Positions 56,551 to 63,925 of a stretch of 64,000 bases of DNA are shown in pieces (within the stretch, counting starts at the first letter, position 1; each line of letters begins with the position of its first letter). The stretch is from Ferribacterium limneticum. GTDB taxonomy: Bacteria > Pseudomonadota > Gammaproteobacteria > Burkholderiales > Rhodocyclaceae. The translations under genes and the position numbers were made by a program. The stretch spans positions 348,001 to 412,000 of the forward strand of contig NZ_CP075191.1 in assembly GCF_020510625.1 (NCBI RefSeq), read 5' to 3'. The notes beneath the pieces were generated by a model. That model was not told where the DNA came from and did not search any database. It was given only the letters and a program-made list of their open reading frames with translations.

Positions 56551-57600
56551 TCAGGCCGACAGCAGGTGATCTTCATCGGCCACCACCGGCTGCTGCTGGG
56601 CAAAGAAGCCTTCGGTATGTATCAGTTCGTCCAGCGCGCCCTGGGCCTTGGCGGCGGCGACGCAGCTGTCGACGAATTCCGGGCTGCCGGCGATGAAGAG
56701 GGTGTGCTTGGACAGATCCTTGAACAGTTGCGGCAGCACGACATCGACGCGGCCTTTCAGGAAACCGTCGGCTTCTTCGCGGGTCAGCGTCACCTTGTAG
56801 TCGAAATTGCGATGCTTGGTGCGCCACCAGGCCATCATGCCCTGGCTGTAGACGTCTTCCTTGGTGCGGGCCGAGAAGAGCATGGTTACCGGTTTCTTGA
56901 AGCCGCGACGCAGGGCGGCTTCAGCCAGCGCCAGCACGGGGGCGAGGCCGGTGCCGGCCGCGATGCAGAGGACCGGGGTGTCGACCGAAGGGTCACCGAT
57001 GAAGGTGCCGTAGGCGCCGGACACCTTGACGTTGTCGCCGGCCTGCAGGCTGTCGTGCACCCAGTTGCTGGTCACGCCGCCATCGGCGCGGGCAACTTGC
57101 AGCACCAGTTCGCCGTCGGGACGGGGGGCGTTGGAAATGGAATAGGCGCGGGCCGGAATGTCGGCGCGCGGGTTGCCGAGCGTGACGTACTGGCCGGGCC
57201 AGTAGCGGATCGGCTGGCCGACCGGGCGCAGGCGCAGCTCGACGACGCGGGCGGCGATCTGCTTCTTGTCGGTGACGACGAACAGCGCATCTTCGCGCGG
57301 GGGGAAGAGTTTGGGCTTCGCATCGGCGGTGCCCCACTCGATGGTCAGTTCCTCGGAAATCGGCTTGGCCATGCACATCAGGCCGAAGCCCTGCTTGCGC
57401 TCATCCTGCGAGAGAGCCATGTCGAGCACCATGCCCTGGTCGAACTGGCCCTGGGTGACCTTGACCTTGCATTCGCCACAGGCGCCGGCGCGGCAGTTGT
57501 TGGGCAGGGCATAGCCGGCCTTTTCGAGCGCCATCAGAACGGTATCGCCATAGGCGCAATCAACGGACTTGCCGGAGGGTTGCATGATGATACGAGCCAT
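56551..57600 (-). CDS. [2Fe-2S]-FAD-NAD(P) oxygenase reductase
   Basis: 349 residues. An N-terminal plant-type [2Fe-2S] domain (about 1-90) has C36, C41, C44 and C76 (NNCRAGACGEC...LMC). A ferredoxin-reductase module follows, with FAD motif RAYSIS (152-157) and nucleotide site AAGTGLAP (about 214-221), ending with AGSPEFVD. The ferredoxin-first order is that of phenol/toluene monooxygenase and BenC-type reductases, not PaaE (ferredoxin last) or BoxA (bacterial 4Fe-4S ferredoxin). Start after GGGGAAGACAAA. It probably feeds electrons to the diiron protein encoded just upstream. Confidence 0.9.
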   Translation of the reverse strand: MARIIMQPSGKSVDCAYGDTVLMALEKAGYALPNNCRAGACGECKVKVTQGQFDQGMVLDMALSQDERKQGFGLMCMAKPISEELTIEWGTADAKPKLFPPREDALFVVTDKKQIAARVVELRLRPVGQPIRYWPGQYVTLGNPRADIPARAYSISNAPRPDGELVLQVARADGGVTSNWVHDSLQAGDNVKVSGAYGTFIGDPSVDTPVLCIAAGTGLAPVLALAEAALRRGFKKPVTMLFSARTKEDVYSQGMMAWWRTKHRNFDYKVTLTREEADGFLKGRVDVVLPQLFKDLSKHTLFIAGSPEFVDSCVAAAKAQGALDELIHTEGFFAQQQPVVADEDHLLSA

Positions 57601-57680
57601 TTTGTCTTCCCCTATTGGTATTGGTTTCTCTGTTGCGGCAAGGCCGGCGCCCTTGTCGGGGCACCGGCCGGTTGTGGCAT

Positions 57681-57775
57681 CGTCATTCCCGCGCCCCGAA
57701 GGAAGTACCCCTGGGGTGCGAAAGCGGGAATCCAGAAAGAGCGACGACTGGATTCCCGCCTGCGCGGGAATGACG
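57681..57775. repeat. Paired palindromic repeat, locus 4 (long-loop variant)
   Basis: First unit CGTCATTCCCGC ... GCGGGAATCCAG carries an extra ~27-nt loop starting GCCCCGAAGGAAG; the second unit is CTGGATTCCCGCCTGCGCGGGAATGACG-like (57748-57775). Lies between the diiron and reductase genes. Confidence 0.88.
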
Positions 57776-57785
57776 ATTGGGGGGC

Positions 57786-58814
57786 TTAGAAGACCGGGAT
57801 GATGTCTTCCATGTCGATTTCGGAGACTTCCTGGCCGGTGATGCCGACTTCCGGAATGGCGGGGAACGGGATGTTGTAGCGATCAAGCACGCCCTTCAGG
57901 TTGATCATCGCGTTCTTCCAGTTTTCCAGTTTGGCCTCGTAGCTCGGGATGCCGAAACCGGCGCCGCGCGCCACTTCTTCGCCTTCGCGCTGGTTGGCGA
58001 TGAAGTCTTCCGGCAGGTCCCAGAATTCCATCGGCGGCTCGAACAGCACGGCGGACAGGAACAGGTAGCCGGCGCGGATCTGCTTGGTGACGATCGCCTT
58101 GGTGGAGTCGTCGAGGCCCGGGTAATCGCGCTCCATGACCGCCATGCAGATCGCCATGTGACGGCCTTCGTCGCGGCCGATGTTCTTGAAGCCTTCCTTG
58201 AACACGGCTTCACGGGAGTTGTCGAACATCTGCTTGAAGATGGTGGCGGCAGCAATCTCGCCCATCAGGAAGGAGCTGAACAAAACCGCCAGGTCGTACT
58301 TCGGCACGGCCTGCTTGTAGCCGGTCCAGTAGCGCGAGCCGTTGAAGTACAGCCACTTGACGTTTTTCTGCAGGCGGCGGCCAAGATCGGTCTTCGGTTC
58401 ATAGGTGATCGGGTCCGGGTGGCCGAGCATCTTGGTGATCGCCAGACCGCACATGATTTCGTGGTTCTGCTCGTCACGGGTGACGGAGAAGAAGCACTTG
58501 CGGACGGGGTCTTCCTCGTGCACTTCGTAGGTCTTGATCAGCGCTTCAGCGAAGACAGGGGGGGCGGATGCATCGAATACCGACAGCAGACTCCACCAGT
58601 AGGCGATCGACTCACGCTCTTCCCAGGTGTAGCTGTCTACATCCAGCGTATCCCAGGGCAGCTTTTCCGGATCCCAGTTCTCGCGCAGCGAGGCTTCCCA
58701 GACTTCCTGCAGCTTCTTGGTCTTGGAGTTCCAGGATAGCGGGTAGATGTTGGGCTGCTGGATTTCCGGCGGGAATTCCATCTTGTCGGCAAAACGTTCC
58801 TTGTTGCTGGCCAT
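57786..58814 (-). CDS. Ferritin-like diiron protein, probable oxygenase
   Basis: 342 residues. The spacing E90, E115-x-x-H118 (RDEQNHE), E186, E216-x-x-H219 (RDEGRHM) is the two-helix-pair diiron ligand pattern shared by ribonucleotide-reductase R2, soluble diiron monooxygenases and acyl desaturases. I do not recognise a named family; it is not BoxB and not PaaA by length and motif context. The ATG follows AAAAGGAGACAAAGAC. Being followed by a matching reductase gene, and divergent from paaNGHI, it is most likely an O2-activating oxygenase (or desaturase/N-oxygenase) on an organic acid or CoA ester. The substrate is unknown. Confidence 0.8.
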   Translation of the reverse strand: MASNKERFADKMEFPPEIQQPNIYPLSWNSKTKKLQEVWEASLRENWDPEKLPWDTLDVDSYTWEERESIAYWWSLLSVFDASAPPVFAEALIKTYEVHEEDPVRKCFFSVTRDEQNHEIMCGLAITKMLGHPDPITYEPKTDLGRRLQKNVKWLYFNGSRYWTGYKQAVPKYDLAVLFSSFLMGEIAAATIFKQMFDNSREAVFKEGFKNIGRDEGRHMAICMAVMERDYPGLDDSTKAIVTKQIRAGYLFLSAVLFEPPMEFWDLPEDFIANQREGEEVARGAGFGIPSYEAKLENWKNAMINLKGVLDRYNIPFPAIPEVGITGQEVSEIDMEDIIPVF

Positions 58815-58831
58815 GTCTTTGTCTCCTTTTG

Positions 58832-58841
58832 GATACGAATC
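58832..58841. promoter_or_regulatory. Operator-like motif copy 1 (GATACGAATC)
   Basis: Lies 18-27 bp upstream of the diiron gene start, next to its ribosome site, so in the leader of the leftward unit. Confidence 0.5.
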
Positions 58842-58893
58842 TTGTCATCGGGTTGGTGATCCATCCGGACCTGCGGATGGCGTGAGATGAATC

Positions 58894-58920
58894 ATGATAC
58901 GTATCGATGTTTAATGTCAA
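58894..58920 (-). promoter_or_regulatory. Leftward promoter with operator copy 2
   Basis: On the minus strand TTGACA (58920-58915) and TATCAT (58899-58894) are 15 bp apart. The perfect palindrome GATACGTATC (58896-58905) covers the -10 box. The spacer is short, so activation or an alternative -10 (CATGAT, 18 bp) is possible. Confidence 0.55.
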
Positions 58921-59101
58921 CAAATTCTGTATCGGTTTTGCGTAAAGTTTATCAGGAACAAATTCTGTATTTCGGAATCATAGCCTTGGAATGAAGATTG
59001 GCAAGATATAACTGGCGGTTTTTAAGAATATTTTTATAGTTTGAGAAATTTCTTTCGCTAAACGGAATGATCGGTTTTTGCATTTTTAACGATACTTTTG
59101 T

Positions 59102-59130
59102 TTGACAATTGTTATCTTAATTCGTATCGT
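59102..59130 (+). promoter_or_regulatory. Rightward (paaN) promoter with operator copy 3
   Basis: TTGACA (59102-59107), 17-bp spacer, TATCGT (59125-59130). The motif on the minus strand, GATACGAATT (59119-59128), overlaps the -10 box, as a repressor site would. About 60 bp upstream of the paaN start. Confidence 0.65.
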
Positions 59131-59196
59131 GTAACCAGATTGGAGTGCGCCGCATGCGCCTCTGCCCAAGAAAAGACATCTTCAAGGAGATTTCCG

Positions 59197-60861
59197 ATGT
59201 CCCACCCCCTGCTCGACAAGCACCGCGCCACGCTCGATGGCGCCCTGAATGCCATCGCCACCCGCGGCTACTGGTCGGCCTATAACGAGATGCCGAGTCC
59301 GAAGACCTACGGCGAAACGGCAGCTGAAGATGGCAAGAAGGCTTTCGAAGCCCATCTTGGCAAGCAGTTCGATCTGGGGCAGCCGGGTACTACCGGTTGG
59401 GTGGGCGGCGAGCAGTCTCCTTATGGCATCGACCTGAATGTTCAATATCCGGTTTGTGCCTACGAAACATTGATCGCCGCCGGGCAGCAGGCCATGACTG
59501 GCTGGCAGAAGATCGGTACCGAGGGCCGTACCGGCATCTGCCTCGAAATCCTGGCTCGCCTGAATCAGCAGAGCTTCGAGCTGGCCCACTCGGTGATGAT
59601 GACCACCGGCCAGGGCTGGATGATGGCCTTCCAGGCCGGCTCGCCGCACGCCCAGGACCGCGGCCTCGAAGCTGTGGCCTACGCTTATCGCGAACAGAGC
59701 TTCGTGCCGGCCGAAACGACCTGGGACAAGCCGCAGGGCAAGAACCCGCCGCTGGTCATGAAGAAGCATTTCGAAATCGTCGGTCACGGTATCGGCGTCG
59801 TTGTCGGCTGCGGCACCTTCCCGACCTGGAATACCTACCCTGGCCTGTTTGCCGCGCTGTCCACCGGCAATGCCGTCATCGTCAAGCCGCACAGTAATGC
59901 AATCCTTCCGGCCGCCATTACTGTGCGCACCATTCGCGCCGTGCTCGCCGAGAACGGCATCGATCCCAATCTGGTCACCCTGTGCGTCGCCGATCGTGCC
60001 GCGACGCAGAAGCTGGTCACCCATCCGGCCGTCAAGTCCATCGACTTCACCGGTGGCAATGTCTTCGGCCAGTGGCTGATCGACAACTGCCGTCAGGCCC
60101 GCGTCTATGCCGAGCTGGCTGGCGTTAACAACATCGTCATCGACTCGACCGATGCCTACAAGCCGATGCTGCGCAACCTGGCCTTCACGCTGTCGCTGTA
60201 TTCCGGCCAGATGTGTACCACCTCGCAGGCCATCTTCGTGCCGGCTGGCGGCATCGAAACGGAAGACGGCCACAAGTCCTACGACGACGTTTGCGCCGAT
60301 CTGGCCCGCGCCGTTTCCGGCTTCCTGTCCAAGCCTGAAGTTGCACTGGCCGTGCTCGGTGCCGTGCAGTCGGCCGATACGCTGAAGCGCATCAACGAAG
60401 CCGACAGCGGTTCGCTGGGCAAGGTCATCCTCGCCTCGACCAAGCTCGACAACCCGGAATTCCCGAAATCCGAAGTTCGCACTCCGGTCCTGCTCGCCTG
60501 CGATGCCGCCGACGAAAAGGCCTACATGGAAGAACGTTTCGGCCCGATCAGCTTCATCGTCAAGGTCGCCGACACCGCTGCCGCCATCGCCCTGTCCGAA
60601 CGCATCATCACGACGCACGGCGCGCTGACGGCCGGCATCTACTCGACCAAGGCTGAAGTCATCGACGCCATGACCGCTGCCACCATGCGCTCCAAGGTCG
60701 CCCTGTCGATCAACCTGACCGGTGGCGTGTTCGTGAACCAGTCGGCGGCTTACTCCGACTACCACGGCACCGGTGGCAACCCGGCGGCCAATGCGTCCTA
60801 CGCCGATGCCGCCTTCGTCGCCAATCGATTTGTCGTCGTCCAGCGCCGTTACCACGTATGA
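59197..60861 (+). CDS. paaN: PaaN-type aldehyde dehydrogenase of phenylacetate degradation
   Basis: 554 residues. A single aldehyde-dehydrogenase fold: cofactor region GHGIGVVVGCGTFPTWNTYPGLFAALSTGNAVIVKPH, catalytic cysteine C340 in SGQMCTTSQ, and PISFIVKV near the end. It lacks the C-terminal MaoC hydratase of E. coli PaaZ, so it is the shorter PaaN_2-like class. In the pathway it would oxidise the aldehyde after ring opening of oxepin-CoA; the separate hydratase is not seen here. The ATG at 59197 follows AAGGAGATTTCCG; a 33-residue upstream extension is rejected. Confidence 0.9.
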   Translation: MSHPLLDKHRATLDGALNAIATRGYWSAYNEMPSPKTYGETAAEDGKKAFEAHLGKQFDLGQPGTTGWVGGEQSPYGIDLNVQYPVCAYETLIAAGQQAMTGWQKIGTEGRTGICLEILARLNQQSFELAHSVMMTTGQGWMMAFQAGSPHAQDRGLEAVAYAYREQSFVPAETTWDKPQGKNPPLVMKKHFEIVGHGIGVVVGCGTFPTWNTYPGLFAALSTGNAVIVKPHSNAILPAAITVRTIRAVLAENGIDPNLVTLCVADRAATQKLVTHPAVKSIDFTGGNVFGQWLIDNCRQARVYAELAGVNNIVIDSTDAYKPMLRNLAFTLSLYSGQMCTTSQAIFVPAGGIETEDGHKSYDDVCADLARAVSGFLSKPEVALAVLGAVQSADTLKRINEADSGSLGKVILASTKLDNPEFPKSEVRTPVLLACDAADEKAYMEERFGPISFIVKVADTAAAIALSERIITTHGALTAGIYSTKAEVIDAMTAATMRSKVALSINLTGGVFVNQSAAYSDYHGTGGNPAANASYADAAFVANRFVVVQRRYHV

Positions 60862-60870
60862 ACACCTCAC

Positions 60871-60959
60871 CGTCATTCCCGCACCCCAAGGGTGCTTCCT
60901 ACGGGGCGCGCAGGCGGGAATCCAGAAGTCCCTGGATCCCCGCTTTCGCGGGGATGACG
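60871..60959. repeat. Paired palindromic repeat, locus 5 (long-loop variant)
   Basis: First unit CGTCATTCCCGC ... GCGGGAATCCAG (60871-60925) with a ~27-nt loop that is the reverse complement of the loop at locus 4 with few changes; second unit CTGGATCCCCGC-TTTC-GCGGGGATGACG (60932-60959). Lies between paaN and paaG. Confidence 0.88.
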
Positions 60960-60993
60960 GCCAAGTCAGCCTAGCTTAGAGAGAAAGCCAAGC

Positions 60994-61788
60994 ATGAACT
61001 TCCAAACCATCACCTTCACCGTCGACGCCGGCATTGCCCGCCTGACCCTGAATCGTCCGGACAAGCTGAACAGCTTCACTGGCGAAATGCATGCCGAACT
61101 GCGCACCGCGCTCGACCGCGTCCAGAGCGACCACGTCATCCGCGTGCTGGTGCTGAGCGGTGCCGGTCGCGCCTTCTCGGCCGGCCAGGATCTGGCTGAT
61201 CCGGACATGGCGAAAATCGACGGCAAGATGCCGGACATCGGCAATGTCGTCGAGCGGAACTACAAGCCGCTGGTCATGCGTCTGCAGAACCTGCGCGTGC
61301 CGACCATCGCTGCGGTCAATGGCATCGCGGCCGGTGCCGGCGCTTCGGTGGCGCTGGCCTGTGACCTGGTCATTGCCACCAAGTCGGCTTCCTTCCTGCA
61401 GGCATTTTCAAAGATCGGCCTGATTCCGGATACCGGCGGTACCTGGTTCCTGCCGCAGCGCGTCGGCATGGCCCGCGCCATGGGCCTCGCCCTGCTGGCT
61501 GACAAGCTGCCGGCCGCAAAGGCTGCCGAATGGGGCCTGATCTGGGAATGCACCGAGGATGCCGATTTCGCCGCCCGCATTGATGCGCTGGCCAAGCAAC
61601 TGTCGGTGATGCCGACCAAGGCGCTGGTCCGCACCCGTCAGGCCATGCACGCCGCGCCGGGTCACACGCTGGAGCAGCAACTGTCCTTTGAAGGCAGCTT
61701 CATGCGCGAACTGGGCTGGAGCCCGGACTACGCCGAGGGTGTTGCTGCCTTCATGGAAAAACGTGCGCCGAATTTCACCGGAGAGTGA
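60994..61788 (+). CDS. paaG: PaaG-type enoyl-CoA isomerase/hydratase
   Basis: 264 residues, crotonase fold, close to E. coli PaaG (262). Conserved segments: LTLNRPDKLNSFTGEMHAEL, GAGRAFSAGQDL, VNGIAAGAGASVALACD and FSKIGLIPDTGGTWFLPQ with the catalytic Asp; ends EKRAPNFTGE. In the phenylacetate pathway PaaG isomerises the ring epoxide to the oxepin. Follows paaN on the same strand; a repeat lies between them. The ATG has TTAGAGAGAAAGCC upstream. Confidence 0.93.
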   Translation: MNFQTITFTVDAGIARLTLNRPDKLNSFTGEMHAELRTALDRVQSDHVIRVLVLSGAGRAFSAGQDLADPDMAKIDGKMPDIGNVVERNYKPLVMRLQNLRVPTIAAVNGIAAGAGASVALACDLVIATKSASFLQAFSKIGLIPDTGGTWFLPQRVGMARAMGLALLADKLPAAKAAEWGLIWECTEDADFAARIDALAKQLSVMPTKALVRTRQAMHAAPGHTLEQQLSFEGSFMRELGWSPDYAEGVAAFMEKRAPNFTGE

Positions 61789-61813
61789 GAGCGTGAGCGC
61801 TCGTGCTTATCTC

Positions 61814-61879
61814 CGTCATTCCCGCGCAGGCGGGAATCCAGTGCTCCGACCATGGATCCCCGCCTGCGCGGGGATGACG
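61814..61879. repeat. Paired palindromic repeat, locus 6
   Basis: CGTCATTCCCGC-GCAG-GCGGGAATCCAG (61814-61841), 11 bp, then TGGATCCCCGC-CTGC-GCGGGGATGACG (61853-61879). Lies between paaG and paaH. Confidence 0.9.
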
Positions 61880-61914
61880 GGTTCGGCTGCTAGTACAAAC
61901 GAATAATCAACGCC

Positions 61915-63468
61915 ATGACCCAACCCCTTAATAGAGAATCCGTCATCGCCGTCATCGGCACTGGCGCCATGGGCGCCGGCATCGCCCAGGTCGCTGCAGC
62001 GGCCGGCCATCCGGTCAAGCTGCTCGATGCCCGCTCCGATGCGGCCGCTCGTGCCGTCGCCGGTATCCGTGCCCAGTTCGCCAAGCTGGCCGAAAAAGGC
62101 AAGATGACTGCCGAAGCCGCCCAAGCGGCCGGCGAGCGCCTGAGCGCCGTCGAGCAACTGGCTGATCTGGCCGATGCCGCGCTGGTCGTCGAGGCCATCG
62201 TCGAAAGCCTCGAAGCCAAGCAGAAGCTCTATGCCGATCTCGAAGCCATTGTCGGCAAGGATTGCCTGTTTGGCACCAACACCTCGTCGATTTCGGTGAC
62301 CGCCATTGGCGCTGCGCTGAAGCACCCGGAGCGTCTGGCTGGCCTGCATTTCTTCAATCCGGCTCCGCTGATGGCGCTGGTCGAGATTGTTTCCGGCCTG
62401 GCCACCGACAAGGCGGTCGCCGACACCTTGTTCGCCACGGCCAACGCCTGGGGCAAGACGGCGGTCCATGCCAAGTCGACGCCGGGTTTTATCGTCAATC
62501 GCGTCGCCCGCCCTTACTACGCCGAAGCCCTGCGTGTCGCCCAGGAAGGCGCTGCCGACTACGCCACCATCGATGCCTGCTGCCGCGAGGCCGGCGGTTT
62601 CCGCATGGGGCCGTTCGAGCTGATGGACATGATCGGCCACGACGTCAATTTCGCCGTGACCAATTCGGTGTGGCGCGCTTTCTACAACGACCAGCGTTTC
62701 CTGCCTTCGCTGATCCAGCAGGAACTGGTTGATGCCGGTTTCTTCGGCAAGAAGACCGGGCGTGGCTTTTACGACTACCGCGAAGGCGCCGTTCGCCCGG
62801 CCGCACAAACCGAGGCCGCTCAGGCCCCGGCCGGCAAGATCACCGTGTTTGGCGAGTCGGCTGCGGCCGAAGCGTTGGCCGAGCGTCTCGAACACAGCGG
62901 CCTGACTTTCAGCCGGGCACTGGATACCGACGCCCTGAAGGAAGTCCCCTTGGGGGACGGCCGTGTCGCTGAAATCGGCCGTGCTGCCATTTACGTGACC
63001 GACGGTCGCAGCGCTACCCAGCGCGCCGCCGAATCGGGTGTCGCCAATACCGTCCTGGTCGATCTGGCCCTGGATTACAGCAAGGCAACGCGCATCGCCA
63101 TCGCTGCCGCCGAGCAGTGCGATCCAGTGGCGACGGCTTCGGCCATCGGCCTGCTGCAGGCCGCCGGCTTTGCCGTCTCGCGCTGCCTCGATGTGCCGGG
63201 CCTGATCGTCATGCGCACGGTTGCGATGCTGGCCAATGAAGCCGCCGATGCCGTCAATCAGGGCGTCTGCTCCGAAGCCGGGGCCGATCAGGCCATGCGC
63301 CTCGGCGTCAATTACCCGCAAGGGCCGCTGGCCTGGGCCGATCAGGTTGGCGTCGCCGCTATCCGTGATGTGCTGGCCAATCTCGGCACCAGCTACGGCG
63401 AGGACCGTTATCGCATTTCGCCGCTGATCCAGCGCGCCGTTTTTGCCGGAAGGAAAATTCATGACTGA
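61915..63468 (+). CDS. paaH: PaaH-type 3-hydroxyacyl-CoA dehydrogenase
   Basis: 517 residues. N-terminal Rossmann site AVIGTGAMGAGIAQVAAAAGH, catalytic-region HFFNPAPLMALVEIVSG, and STPGFIVNRVARPYY. After about residue 290 a second, longer C-terminal half holds another HAD C-terminal-like domain (NEAADAVNQGVC...GVNYPQGPLAWADQVG), as in PaaH. It oxidises 3-hydroxyadipyl-CoA to 3-oxoadipyl-CoA in relatives. The gene's stop lies 8 bp into paaI. Confidence 0.93.
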   Translation: MTQPLNRESVIAVIGTGAMGAGIAQVAAAAGHPVKLLDARSDAAARAVAGIRAQFAKLAEKGKMTAEAAQAAGERLSAVEQLADLADAALVVEAIVESLEAKQKLYADLEAIVGKDCLFGTNTSSISVTAIGAALKHPERLAGLHFFNPAPLMALVEIVSGLATDKAVADTLFATANAWGKTAVHAKSTPGFIVNRVARPYYAEALRVAQEGAADYATIDACCREAGGFRMGPFELMDMIGHDVNFAVTNSVWRAFYNDQRFLPSLIQQELVDAGFFGKKTGRGFYDYREGAVRPAAQTEAAQAPAGKITVFGESAAAEALAERLEHSGLTFSRALDTDALKEVPLGDGRVAEIGRAAIYVTDGRSATQRAAESGVANTVLVDLALDYSKATRIAIAAAEQCDPVATASAIGLLQAAGFAVSRCLDVPGLIVMRTVAMLANEAADAVNQGVCSEAGADQAMRLGVNYPQGPLAWADQVGVAAIRDVLANLGTSYGEDRYRISPLIQRAVFAGRKIHD

Positions 63469-63925
63469 ACACAAGCTCACTCCCGCCGAGGCGCAAGCCC
63501 TGGCCGACGCCACCGCCGAGGCGATGTTCGCGCGCGACCGCGCCGCCCAGGCCCTGGGCATCAAGATCGTCCGCGTCCAGCCGGGCGCCTCGCTGCTCAC
63601 CATGACGGTACGTTCCGACATGGTGAACGGCCACCACATCTGCCACGGCGGCATGATTTTCAGCCTGGCCGATACCGCCTTTGCCTACGCCTGCAACAGC
63701 TACAACAAGAACACCGTCGCCTCGGCCTGCCATATCGATTTCCTGGCTCCGGCCAAGGAAGGCGAAACGCTGGAAGCCGAAGCGGTCGAGCAATCCGCTT
63801 CCGGCCGCACCGGCGTCTACGACATCACGGTGCGCAATAACCACGGCAAGACCATCGCCCTGTTCCGCGGCAAGAGCTACCGCATCAACGGCGAAGTGAT
63901 TGCCGGACTGGAAAGCAGTAGTTAG
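63461..63925 (+). CDS. paaI: PaaI-type hydroxyphenylacetyl-CoA thioesterase
   Basis: 154 residues, hotdog fold. The catalytic stretch NGHHICHGGMIFSLADTAFAYACNSYN matches E. coli PaaI closely, with the acidic D residue in SLADTAF. PaaI frees CoA from dead-end intermediates. Overlaps paaH by 8 bp; the ATG at 63461 with CCGGAAGGAAAATTC upstream is used. Confidence 0.93.
   Translation: MTEHKLTPAEAQALADATAEAMFARDRAAQALGIKIVRVQPGASLLTMTVRSDMVNGHHICHGGMIFSLADTAFAYACNSYNKNTVASACHIDFLAPAKEGETLEAEAVEQSASGRTGVYDITVRNNHGKTIALFRGKSYRINGEVIAGLESSS

Larger units (their letters stand above)
58815..59196. promoter_or_regulatory. AT-rich divergent control region, 382 bp
   Basis: No gene seen. It is clearly more AT-rich than its flanks, with T runs near 59020-59100. 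It holds two facing promoters, three copies of a 10-bp motif GATACG(A/T)AT(C/T), a related half-site GATAC at 59091, and a 14-bp direct repeat AACAAATTCTGTAT (58919-58932 and 58957-58970). Separate entries give the sites. Confidence 0.8.

Noticed and set aside
56551..57600. Calling the reductase PaaE or BoxA
   Set aside because: Domain order is plant-type ferredoxin first, then FAD/NAD. PaaE has the ferredoxin last, and BoxA has a bacterial 4Fe-4S ferredoxin.
57786..58814. Calling the diiron gene boxB or paaA
   Set aside because: Length (342) and the sequence around the ligands do not fit BoxB (about 470 residues) or PaaA; no PaaB, C or D partners lie next to it.
61816..63654. 612-codon minus-strand frame opposite paaH
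   Set aside because: Shadow of paaH, which has full Rossmann and HAD motifs in the sense frame.
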